DNA from: UTCHB3 sp964431385
Lineage (GTDB): Bacteria > Bacteroidota > Ignavibacteria > Ignavibacteriales > Ignavibacteriaceae
Reading direction: 5' to 3'
DNA length: 64,000 nt
Assembly: GCA_964431385.1 (NCBI GenBank)
Contig: CAYSJM010000010.1
Coordinates: forward strand, 1-64,000
Within the stretch, counting starts at the first letter, position 1. Each line of letters begins with the position of its first letter. A program made the position numbers and the translations under genes. The notes beneath the pieces are model-generated. The model made no database searches. It was given only the letters and a program-made list of their open reading frames with translations, and was not told the origin of the DNA. Below are positions 22,830 through 30,929 of this stretch, in pieces.

Positions 22830-25241
22830 ATGATAAAAAATAAATACGGCTATTATACAGACGATTATCGCGAATTCGTCATTACTGATCCCCGCACTCC
22901 AAGACCATGGTTTAACTATATGTGGAACAAGGACTTCGCCGGAATGATCTCACATACCGGTGGTGGTTTCTCATTCCTTGAAACTCCGCGTGACAACAGA
23001 CTTACCAGAATGCGTTATAACTGCCTCCCGTGGGACAGACCAGGCAGATATGTCATGGTTAAAGATGCTAAATCGGGTGAGTACCACTCTCTTAGCTGGG
23101 CTCCAACAATAGAGAGAAAATATGACCTCTATGAGTGCCGGCACGGTCAGGGTTACACTTCAATTAAGACAGTAGTTTCAGGAATTGAAGGCAATATTAC
23201 ATACTTCGTCCCACGCGAAATTAATGCCGAAGTGTGGCGGGTCTCCCTCAAAAATCTTTCAAATGAAACGAAGGATTTGGAGATTTATTCTTTTGCTGAG
23301 TTAATGATGGGAAACGCACTTAATGACATCATTAACCAGCCGAACGATAAACATTTTACCGATATCCACTTCGACAAAGAATTTGATTCACTCGTTGCCA
23401 CCCGCAGGTACTGGGTGCTCAATAAAAAAGTAAGTGTTGAGCAACCAAATCTCGACTGGAAATACGAACTCCTTTTCACCTCAACGCTGCCTGTTACGGG
23501 GTTCGATGGAAGTCTTGATAAGTTTATCGGCAGATGGCGTTCTGAAGCTAATCCCGAAGCTGTTGAAAGAGGTGAAATGTTTAACACCGAAATTACCGCA
23601 GGCGACCCTGTCGTGGCACTTCAAAATAAAATTGTGCTAAAACCGGGTGAATCCGTTGATTTTGCTGTTATTATGGGTGTGGCTCCAAAAAATGAGTCAG
23701 ATGCATCGTTCAAATATAAAAACCTTAATTGGGAAAATTTGAAGAACATCAGTCTGCTTGATTCACTTCTGGATGATGTAAAAAATTATTGGACAAATTA
23801 CCTCTCACATTTTTCTGTTGAAACTCCCGATGAAAAGTTGAATGCATCGCTTAATGTTTGGAATCAGTATCAGGCGGCAGTTACATTCGACATGGCTCGT
23901 AACTCTGGATATTATCACGGCGGTCTCCTTTTTGGTAATGGTATCAGAGATCAATTCCAGGACATCCTTGGCATGCTCCTCCCCGAACCGGGAAGGGTTA
24001 AAGCCAGAATTCTAAACGCCCTGAAGTATCAGTTTAATGACGGTTCAACCCTTCACAACTTTTTTAAGATTACCGAATGGGGAGAAAAAACAAATCACTC
24101 TGACACTCCTCTCTGGATTCCTTTTGGCGTTACCGAATACCTCAACGAGACAGGCGATTTTTCAATTCTCGATGAAGTTGTTAAATTCTATGACGAAGGT
24201 GAAGCCACTGTTTATGAACATACCGCAAGAGCACTCGATTTTGCAATTTCTGCAGTCAGTGAAAGAGGCCTCCCAAAAATCATGAATGGTGACTGGAATG
24301 ATACTCTCGATAAGGTGGGTCCTCGTGGAAAAGGCGAAACCATCTGGGGTGCCTTCTTCCTCGGTTATGTGATCAAAAAAACCCTTCCTCTCCTTGGTTT
24401 GAGGAATGATCAGGAAAGAATCAAACACTGGAGTACTGCTTTTGTTCACATGGAAAAACTTATTAATGAAGTTGCATGGGATGGCGACTGGTATATCAGA
24501 GCCTTCAACGATTTTATGGAGCCATTGGGAACTCACAAAAGCGAACAGGGCAAAATTTTTATTAACTCTCAGTCGTGGGCTGTTATCTCCGGCATGGCTC
24601 CTGATGAGAGAGCAAAAAAATGCATTGAATCAGTTAAAAAACACCTGCTTCGTCCAAACGGTATTCAGATTTGCTGGCCATCCTACACAAAGGTAGAGGA
24701 AAATACAGGTTTAATCAGCAGATGTGTACCCGGTAAAAAAGAGAACGGAGCAATATTCAACCATGCTTCATCATGGTTTGTCATGGCTTCAATATATGCA
24801 GGTGATATCGATTCAGCGGTGGACATCTACAAAAGGATGCTCCCCTCAAATTCCTCCGAGAGAATCGACATTTATGAAGTGGAACCCTATGTCTTCGCTG
24901 AATATTTAACGAGCCCTGACCACCCCACAGAGGGTCAGGCAAGCCATTCATGGCTTACCGGAACCGCCGTCTGGATGCTCCGTATCGGTATGGATTACAT
25001 AACAGGATTTCAACCCCAATTTACAGGAATTGCAATCTCCCCTGCACTTCCTTCTTACTGGAACGGGTTCAAGGCTTCACGGAAGTTCAGGAATTGTAAT
25101 CTGTCGCTTACAGTGAAAAGAGCACAAAACCACGAAACTCCCGGTTTGTATCTTGAAAACAAATTAATGCCGGAAAATTTTATACCACAGGAAAATCTGA
25201 TTCCGGAAGGAAATCTGAGTCTCCTGTTCCTTTCCAGATAA
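22830..25241 (+). CDS. GH94 family glycoside phosphorylase (cellobiose/chitobiose phosphorylase type)
   Basis: 803 residues, cytosolic, the usual GH94 length. It should cleave a beta-linked disaccharide or oligosaccharide with phosphate to give a sugar-1-phosphate. Typical stretches: YECRHGQGYTSI in the N-terminal beta-sandwich, IRDQFQDILGML, and the catalytic NGDWNDTLDKVGPRGKGETIW around residue 490 with the general-acid Asp. The substrate among cellobiose, chitobiose, laminaribiose or mannose-containing sugars cannot be decided by eye, but the neighbouring GH38 gene hints at a mannose-containing glycan. Last gene of the operon, ended by the terminator at 25254-25292. Confidence 0.87.
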   Translation: MIKNKYGYYTDDYREFVITDPRTPRPWFNYMWNKDFAGMISHTGGGFSFLETPRDNRLTRMRYNCLPWDRPGRYVMVKDAKSGEYHSLSWAPTIERKYDLYECRHGQGYTSIKTVVSGIEGNITYFVPREINAEVWRVSLKNLSNETKDLEIYSFAELMMGNALNDIINQPNDKHFTDIHFDKEFDSLVATRRYWVLNKKVSVEQPNLDWKYELLFTSTLPVTGFDGSLDKFIGRWRSEANPEAVERGEMFNTEITAGDPVVALQNKIVLKPGESVDFAVIMGVAPKNESDASFKYKNLNWENLKNISLLDSLLDDVKNYWTNYLSHFSVETPDEKLNASLNVWNQYQAAVTFDMARNSGYYHGGLLFGNGIRDQFQDILGMLLPEPGRVKARILNALKYQFNDGSTLHNFFKITEWGEKTNHSDTPLWIPFGVTEYLNETGDFSILDEVVKFYDEGEATVYEHTARALDFAISAVSERGLPKIMNGDWNDTLDKVGPRGKGETIWGAFFLGYVIKKTLPLLGLRNDQERIKHWSTAFVHMEKLINEVAWDGDWYIRAFNDFMEPLGTHKSEQGKIFINSQSWAVISGMAPDERAKKCIESVKKHLLRPNGIQICWPSYTKVEENTGLISRCVPGKKENGAIFNHASSWFVMASIYAGDIDSAVDIYKRMLPSNSSERIDIYEVEPYVFAEYLTSPDHPTEGQASHSWLTGTAVWMLRIGMDYITGFQPQFTGIAISPALPSYWNGFKASRKFRNCNLSLTVKRAQNHETPGLYLENKLMPENFIPQENLIPEGNLSLLFLSR

Positions 25242-25253
25242 ATTAAAGAACAA

Positions 25254-25292
25254 AAAAAGGCTGCCCGAGAATTACAACCGGGCAGCCTTTTT
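25254..25292. terminator. Bidirectional terminator between GH94 and FG-GAP genes
   Basis: A perfect 9-bp stem GGCTGCCCG (25259-25267) and CGGGCAGCC (25279-25287), extended by A and T runs on either side, so it works in both directions. A near-identical copy lies at 30821-30864. Confidence 0.88.
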
Positions 25293-25309
25293 ATATAATT
25301 GTGACTTTG

Positions 25310-26878
25310 CTACTTTAATAGTTGAAGTTTCACCCTCTCTTTTTTTACTTCAGAACCTGATTTCAGGGTAATCTCTGCAAAATAGATCCCCGATGCTGCG
25401 TTTTTCGAGCCGAGGTTTAGCTCTTCTTCATAGTTGCCGGGAAGTCGCTCTCCAAGTTCCCGCTTTTCCAGTTCCTCCCCCGATAATGAGAATATTGTCA
25501 AAGTTACTCCTCCGGCTGTTGGAAGAGTAAATCTCACTCTTGTTGTCGGATTAAACGGGTTGGGAAAGGCTTCTACTTTGATGGTTTGGGGGACGGTTGG
25601 TTCCTCCCCATCATTTACAGAAACAAATGTTCTGTCTCCGGCAAATATTACTGCAAAACCGGGTTCAATAATAGATGGGGTGGTTATGGTTGATGTTATA
25701 AAATCATCAACCCCATCACCGGTGATATCCCCGATCATCCCTCTGCCGTTGTATCCGTAAAATTTCTGATCCGCTACCATATCATTACTCGAAGGATTCC
25801 CCCCCAGCCAGAGCCACTCACTGTAACCAATACTCCTAAGAAATTCCGGTTTACCGTCACCGTTAAAATCTCCCGGGCTCGGTAACGGGCGTGAGGACGC
25901 AACTCCTGCCTCCTGACTGTTGAATCCCCTCCACGCGAGTTTATGTTCAAACGGAGGATAACCACCTGTTGTTATCTTTGTATCAATCCAATAGGGATAC
26001 TGGTTCGTATAATCTAAATGAAGGAAATCATCCTTTCCGTCTCCGTCCATATCCGGGAAAAGTTCTGTCCATTCGCTGAAATCAGTATAAGCACTGCTAT
26101 ATTGAAGCACAAAATGATCATCAAAGTTGAATGCAGGATTCCCGTAGATTACATGAAGTTTACTGTTATTTGGGTTATAGGGATCAGTGGCGAGTTCAAA
26201 AATATCCGTACACCCATCACCATTTATATCCCCCATTTCATACTTAAAATAATCACTACCGTAATAATTAGAATCAAGATAACATTTTCTGAAAGGTTCT
26301 CCTGTGAACTCGGAACCTGTTTTGTAGAATGCAAGGAAAGGTCGATTGTTAGGATCAGAATACCGATACTTTATAACAAGCTCTTGTCGCCCATCACCAT
26401 TGTAATCAATCCACTTGTTTGTAGAATTATATAAAATGGCGAAATAGGCAAGTGTGTCGGGAAAAGGAATCACCATGTCGGGTATGGTATCAAGGAGCGG
26501 TCCACCAAAATAGACCCTCAACACCGGGGGGATTTCACCATGCTGCTGGTGGAGAATCAAGTCTCTATATATGTCACCATTTAAGTCGATACTTGTTGCA
26601 GCAATTGAACTGGAACTAACGATGCATCTCAATTTCATCCTTGGAATTGTATCCACAGGATCACCACCATAATAGAGTTCGAGATAACCTTGTCCTGTTG
26701 AATCGTGATTTCCAAGCCAGAAGTCATTGATTCCGTCTCCATTCTGGTCCCCGGCTTTAATAGCCAACATTCTCGTAAAATTACCCCATTTTTTGAAGAC
26801 TGTTCTGGTAAGCTGAGCTTCTGTTGCCAGGCTCATCAGGGCAACTAAAATCATTACTGATAAAATTCTGTTTCTCAC
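25310..26878 (-). CDS. Secreted FG-GAP/VCBS-repeat protein with T9SS sorting domain
   Basis: 522 residues from a GTG start with an AAGGAG site 8 bases upstream. A signal peptide (MRNRILSVMILVALMSLATEAQ) precedes at least seven FG-GAP-type calcium-binding units of the form DxNGDGxxD (for example DQNGDGINDF, DYNGDGRQEL, DINGDGCTDI, DMDGDGKDDF, DFNGDGKPEF, DITGDGVDDF), which should fold as a beta-propeller. The C-terminal ~85 residues are a T9SS type A signal (FPNPFNPTTRVRFTL ... KLQLLK). Likely a surface-displayed adhesion or glycan-binding protein; no catalytic motif is seen. It is 12 bases downstream of the 1108-residue secreted protein and probably cotranscribed with it. Confidence 0.85.
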   Translation of the reverse strand: MRNRILSVMILVALMSLATEAQLTRTVFKKWGNFTRMLAIKAGDQNGDGINDFWLGNHDSTGQGYLELYYGGDPVDTIPRMKLRCIVSSSSIAATSIDLNGDIYRDLILHQQHGEIPPVLRVYFGGPLLDTIPDMVIPFPDTLAYFAILYNSTNKWIDYNGDGRQELVIKYRYSDPNNRPFLAFYKTGSEFTGEPFRKCYLDSNYYGSDYFKYEMGDINGDGCTDIFELATDPYNPNNSKLHVIYGNPAFNFDDHFVLQYSSAYTDFSEWTELFPDMDGDGKDDFLHLDYTNQYPYWIDTKITTGGYPPFEHKLAWRGFNSQEAGVASSRPLPSPGDFNGDGKPEFLRSIGYSEWLWLGGNPSSNDMVADQKFYGYNGRGMIGDITGDGVDDFITSTITTPSIIEPGFAVIFAGDRTFVSVNDGEEPTVPQTIKVEAFPNPFNPTTRVRFTLPTAGGVTLTIFSLSGEELEKRELGERLPGNYEEELNLGSKNAASGIYFAEITLKSGSEVKKERVKLQLLK

Positions 26879-26890
26879 TTTAAGTTCTCC

Positions 26891-29800
26891 TTACTTTGTC
26901 AAAAGCAGTTTTATGCTGCCTCTGTATTCTGTGGATGATTCCAAACTTTTTGCACACATCTCCAATATATACACACCACTGGAGACTTTTTCACCATATT
27001 TATTTGTCCCTTGCCATCTCATCTCGTATCTGCCACTGTTGATCCCGGGTTGGTCAACCTCATGGATTTTTCTTCCCAGTATATCGTAAATTGACAAAGT
27101 GACATTGCTTTTCTCTTTTACAGAATACTCAACAACTGTTTCAGGATTGAATGGGTTCGGGTAATTATTGAACAACTTGTATTCATAAATTACGCTTTCA
27201 GGCTTCAAATCACTTGGTTGCTGTTTGCTCAATACTCCGTTCGAGGGGGAGTTATTCGGGATATCACTAAACAACAGGTTCGCCAGCTTTGTGTATTCAG
27301 AGCCGGGATGATTCCCGTTCAGGTATGCAAGCAGTGGTGCAACCTTGCCCGCTGTATCTATCACTCCGCCGGGGTTGTACTTCTCCTCAAGGAGACTGTT
27401 GTAGATCATCATAACCAGTTCACTGTTATCCCCGGCTCCGTTCATCTTGTTGTTCCCTGCATTCAGGATTTCCTGCTTGTATGTAGCCATGTTTTCCGTG
27501 TCAATGTTCATTAAGAGCATTGTTGTTGATTTAAAGAGATTTCCTGTCTGTCTGATCCTTAAGAGTCCGGATATCAAATCCTGAATTTCAGATGCCTCAT
27601 AAGTACGCGGTAATAATCTGACTGCTTTCTTTTTGATTGAGGTGGATATTTCGCCTGAAACCAATCCATTTATTAATTCTCTGGCTTGTCTGAGTTCCCC
27701 GGTATTTATAAGATTTTGTATCTGAATAAATATCGTTTTCATACTATCGGATTCTATAGAGTTGGTCTTATTTGTATTTACACTGTCGCCAATGACAAGT
27801 TGACCATCCTCAACGATTAATTTTGATGAATTTTGAAATTCGAGAGAGACCCCGTTTGCTATCGTAAGTTTATAATTCTTCATATGAAGTGTCTGCTTTA
27901 TGACTTCATTTTTATAAATCGTCTCATCTTCTCTGAATTCACCTCCTGTGTATATGGTTGGTGTTATCATTAACATGCATCCTTCCCCTCCATATAATGA
28001 TACCGTGAACTTCCTGAGTGAATCTGTCATTCCTTCTGAAAGGCTCGCTATCACGGGATTCGTGGTATCACTCAAGTTGATGACGGAATAATTGGAGTAA
28101 GCAAGGTTAAGATGATTAAGACTTACAGTTATATCCCGTTTTACTGTAGTGCTGATGAGGGTATCAGTTTCATCACAAAAACGGTTAACCAGATATATAA
28201 GTATAGTGTCGGGAATTATTGAGACAGCGCCCTGGGTGCTGCCTGTGGTGTATTTGAATAATCCTGCTTCGACCCATGCTTTTGTATCACGAGTACCGGT
28301 TATTGAATTTTCACTCTTAATTGAATCAATCCATTGAATATTTCCCGGGATTCTGTAAGTATTTGTTTCTCCGGTAAAACCATTCACCCAATGACTTCTA
28401 AGAATAAACTTTTCAATTCCCTTGATTTTTTCCGTAAACTCCTTAACGGCAAAATAGCGGTAGTTACCGACCTGTGCCAAGTCCCCTCTTGATCTGCAAA
28501 CCTGAGCATTTTCATCATCATTATACAGATTCCCCGGGTTGTCAAACAAACCATAGGTCGCTTCCACCCTTGAACCATCTGCAGTTGAAATGTTCGGTAT
28601 CCTTGTTGGTACCATGTAGAACATTAGTCCCTTTGCTCCATAAGCGATTGCAAGATTACCCATTGTGTGAATTTCTTCACGGGACGGGGCTCTCAACTTA
28701 TCTCCATTGGCAATATATGTGTATGATCCTGCATTATGTTCAATTATTCTTGATGCAGCAACCTGAATTGTATGGAATAACGGGATATCATCACTTAAAT
28801 CATCTGCCGTAAAGTTTTGAGATGCATCAAGTGCGGGTATATAACCCATGTGTTGCATCTGGTCCAAGGAATGATCGCTTCCTTTTAAAACGGGTTCCCC
28901 TCTATAAACTATCATTTCGTCAAGTGCCTTTTGAAGGGACACCTGGTTTCCCGGATTACCAAAACCCCTTGGAGTATTTCTTTTTAGTGGATACCAGTCG
29001 TACAACATTGAGTGTCTGTAAAAAGAATTATTTGTTACTTTATCAATATCAAAGGCGAGATGCCATTTCCAGTAGCCCCCTGTTGCACCGTTTAAATCCA
29101 TTCTGCTGCCCCCGGGACCTTCCCTAAGTATATTTTGATAATCCCTTCTTACTTTCGCGGTAAGCATATAGGGTTCATCGTAGTAGTTCGATTCGAACAA
29201 GGGATTGGAGGCATATAAATTAACATTGCTGTTGATTGCAGATTTTATGTCATTTCGTAACACCGGGTTGGATACATACTCCCTGTAATCCTGATCCTGT
29301 ATAACTAATTTATCAACATTCACTGCAATGTTGTTCTCAAAGAAGATCCCGATCTCTATCTCCTTACCAACCTCGTCAAATGTGCTGTTCCTTCGAAAAT
29401 ACGGATGAGTGATCTCAATCCACTCATAAGAGCCGGGGGATGCAAATGCACTTTTAAGGACAGGCATCTCAAAAACAACTTCAGGCGGGGAATCAACCGG
29501 GATAGACAATGTGTCAAGCGGATTTACATTTTGTTTGCCGGCCGTTTTGGCAGCTGTGGTTGGAACATAAGATTTAATTTTAACTCTTACTGTAAATACA
29601 GGGGTGGAAGGAGGTAAAGTACTCATATCCAGTTTGGTTTTTATCTTCATGTAATGCCGGCGGTCGCGGGTGAACATCATCCTGTTTACAATACCATAAA
29701 CCATAAAATATCCTCCACCTGTTGCGTTTGGAGTAGCACGACGAACTGTGACCGGTAAATCTCCATCAATATCGTCAAAAGAATATCCATCGACATTTCC

Positions 29801-30217
29801 GCTCACCCAAGAAGGTATTAGATTTGAATTATTGCTCATAAACCATACACTGCTTTGGAATCCGCCATCGGGTCCAAATCCAAAATTGTTAGCCTTTGTC
29901 AGACTGCCGGGCGTGATACTGCTATTATTTCCAATTTCGAAGGAATAATTGTTCTCTTCCTGCCCCTGCGATAAAATATACTCCCCGGGTTTGTGGCTTC
30001 CGCTGAGCGGGAGAAAGCTTATTGAAGACCACTCGATGTGCCTGTCGAATATTTTAATTCCGGGATTATTGTTTGGATTGGAAGTATAATTGTCCAATAA
30101 TGTTACAGTATGTGTTATTCCCGCTGCTTTCATCAAATCATACACACTATTTACCCTGCCGTAAACACTTAGAGTGTCACGCCTGCCCCAAGGTTCAACT
30201 CCCATTCTTGCATTCAC
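26891..30217 (-). CDS. Large secreted barrel-like protein with T9SS domain; signal peptide out of frame
   Basis: The open frame encodes 1108 residues from a GTG, but the true N-terminus lies upstream and is shifted by one base (see 30302-30327). It is paralogous to the 30930-33230 protein over about 750 residues. Conserved points include HIEWSS, SSVWFMSNNSNLIPSW, YYDEPYMLTAKVRRDY (a D-E-P with a possible catalytic Glu) and AIAYGAKGLMFYMVPTR, which resemble strands of (beta/alpha)8 glycosidases. No family is recognised. A helical region (about 840-1010) and a C-terminal T9SS type A signal (NNYPNPFNPETVVEYSV ... KLLLTK) follow. Function is unknown; a surface glycan-active enzyme is an inference from fold-like motifs. 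Confidence 0.75.
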   Translation of the reverse strand: MNARMGVEPWGRRDTLSVYGRVNSVYDLMKAAGITHTVTLLDNYTSNPNNNPGIKIFDRHIEWSSISFLPLSGSHKPGEYILSQGQEENNYSFEIGNNSSITPGSLTKANNFGFGPDGGFQSSVWFMSNNSNLIPSWVSGNVDGYSFDDIDGDLPVTVRRATPNATGGGYFMVYGIVNRMMFTRDRRHYMKIKTKLDMSTLPPSTPVFTVRVKIKSYVPTTAAKTAGKQNVNPLDTLSIPVDSPPEVVFEMPVLKSAFASPGSYEWIEITHPYFRRNSTFDEVGKEIEIGIFFENNIAVNVDKLVIQDQDYREYVSNPVLRNDIKSAINSNVNLYASNPLFESNYYDEPYMLTAKVRRDYQNILREGPGGSRMDLNGATGGYWKWHLAFDIDKVTNNSFYRHSMLYDWYPLKRNTPRGFGNPGNQVSLQKALDEMIVYRGEPVLKGSDHSLDQMQHMGYIPALDASQNFTADDLSDDIPLFHTIQVAASRIIEHNAGSYTYIANGDKLRAPSREEIHTMGNLAIAYGAKGLMFYMVPTRIPNISTADGSRVEATYGLFDNPGNLYNDDENAQVCRSRGDLAQVGNYRYFAVKEFTEKIKGIEKFILRSHWVNGFTGETNTYRIPGNIQWIDSIKSENSITGTRDTKAWVEAGLFKYTTGSTQGAVSIIPDTILIYLVNRFCDETDTLISTTVKRDITVSLNHLNLAYSNYSVINLSDTTNPVIASLSEGMTDSLRKFTVSLYGGEGCMLMITPTIYTGGEFREDETIYKNEVIKQTLHMKNYKLTIANGVSLEFQNSSKLIVEDGQLVIGDSVNTNKTNSIESDSMKTIFIQIQNLINTGELRQARELINGLVSGEISTSIKKKAVRLLPRTYEASEIQDLISGLLRIRQTGNLFKSTTMLLMNIDTENMATYKQEILNAGNNKMNGAGDNSELVMMIYNSLLEEKYNPGGVIDTAGKVAPLLAYLNGNHPGSEYTKLANLLFSDIPNNSPSNGVLSKQQPSDLKPESVIYEYKLFNNYPNPFNPETVVEYSVKEKSNVTLSIYDILGRKIHEVDQPGINSGRYEMRWQGTNKYGEKVSSGVYILEMCAKSLESSTEYRGSIKLLLTK

Positions 30218-30301
30218 ATAATGATCAAAAAAGGATATAAAGGGAAAATAACTCTTCCCCGGTTGGCAATAGATACTCGATACAGTACTTATTGCTAAAA
30301 T

Positions 30302-30327
30302 AAAAAAATTAAAAACTTTTTACTCAT
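30302..30327 (-). other. Frameshifted signal peptide start with homopolymer tract
   Basis: The ATG at 30327 reads MSKKFLIFLF and then hits a stop (TAG at 30295-30297). The main frame lacks any usual start upstream of the GTG at 30217, yet continues upstream as ILAISTVSSIYCQPGKSYFPFISFFDHYVN. The tract at 30302-30308 is A7 on the plus strand (T7 on the coding strand). One extra base there would join the two into MSKKFLIFFILAISTVSS..., a normal Sec signal peptide. The joined sequence matches the paralogue's LLLVLISAESHFGQPGK...FPYISFFDGYVN. Either an 8 to 7 slippage (phase variation or mutation) or an assembly error explains it. Confidence 0.8.
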
Positions 30328-30820
30328 GCGAAAATCTCTTTCTAATTATTAATAAATGTTTCAGTTACATAAATTTGACTTATAAATAGATTGAGGCTGT
30401 TCAATGGGAGAACTGCCCTGTACAGCTCTTAAAGGATGGGAATATGGAAGAAAATATCTGAATGTCATTTTTTTTTGCACGCTTTGAGTCGTCCTTCAAA
30501 AGGGGATTTAATTTTTATTTTGGGATCGAGATTCAATCCCTGGTTTTTCTGTTTTTTTTTCTCTGCTTTTGTTTCTCCTCCCTGGGTAGTACAATGTTAG
30601 TACTTTTTGTCTCCCGTTTATGTGTTGCTGTTGTTTCACTCTATTCTCCTAAGCAAATAGTGTGCCAAATGGTTTTTCTCTCTCTAATCCTTGTTTTTCA
30701 CAATATTCATATAACGCTTTTCTCAATATTGGCAAAAACCTCCTTGTTTACTTCTAATATTTGAGAAGTGTTTCTCTTTTTGATTATGGGTTGAGAGACG
30801 GTGGAGGGAAAAAGGGTAAA

Positions 30821-30864
30821 CAAAAAAAAACTGCCCGATAATTACAACCGGGCAGCATTTTTAT
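30821..30864. terminator. Terminator, near-copy of the one at 25251-25294
   Basis: Stem CTGCCCG (30831-30837) and CGGGCAG (30849-30855) with A9 and T5 flanks. Forty of 44 bases match 25251-25294, including the loop ATTACAAC, which a chance terminator would not share. Confidence 0.85.
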
Positions 30865-30877
30865 CAAGATGATTCTT

Positions 30878-30912
30878 CGTGACTATGCAACTTTATTGGT
30901 TGAATTCACTAC
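30878..30912 (-). pseudogene. Remnant of a T9SS-gene 3' end downstream of the secreted paralogue
   Basis: On the minus strand GTGAATTCAACC...AATAAAGTTGCATAGTCAC aligns with the last codons and 3' flank of the FG-GAP gene (GTGAAACTTCAACTATTAAAG TAG CAAAGTCAC, coding VKLQLLK and stop). It lies outside the present reading frame of the 30930-33230 gene. It suggests that gene once ended in a T9SS tail, or that the 3' flank was copied from its neighbour. Confidence 0.5.
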
Positions 30913-30929
30913 TTTTGTATACCGGAAAT

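Larger units (their letters stand above)
30328..30929. other. Long spacer between the two paralogous secreted-protein genes
   Basis: 602 bases. The plus strand is rich in T and C runs and contains a Phe-rich 100-codon open frame (30462-30764) with no ribosome-binding site or homology, judged spurious. The spacer presumably carries the promoter of the 1108-residue gene. Its end holds a terminator (30821-30864) and a 3'-end remnant similar to the end of the FG-GAP gene (about 30878-30912). No other gene is seen. Confidence 0.5.

Noticed and set aside
30205..30217. GTG at 30217 or ATG at 30205 as the real start of the large secreted protein
   Set aside because: Either would remove the signal peptide that its paralogue has and that a T9SS substrate requires; upstream sequence clearly continues the homology.
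30462..30764. 100-codon Phe/Leu-rich open frame on the plus strand between the secreted paralogues
   Set aside because: Composed of T-rich tracts translated as Phe and Leu, no ribosome-binding site, no family resemblance, and opposite to the neighbouring genes.
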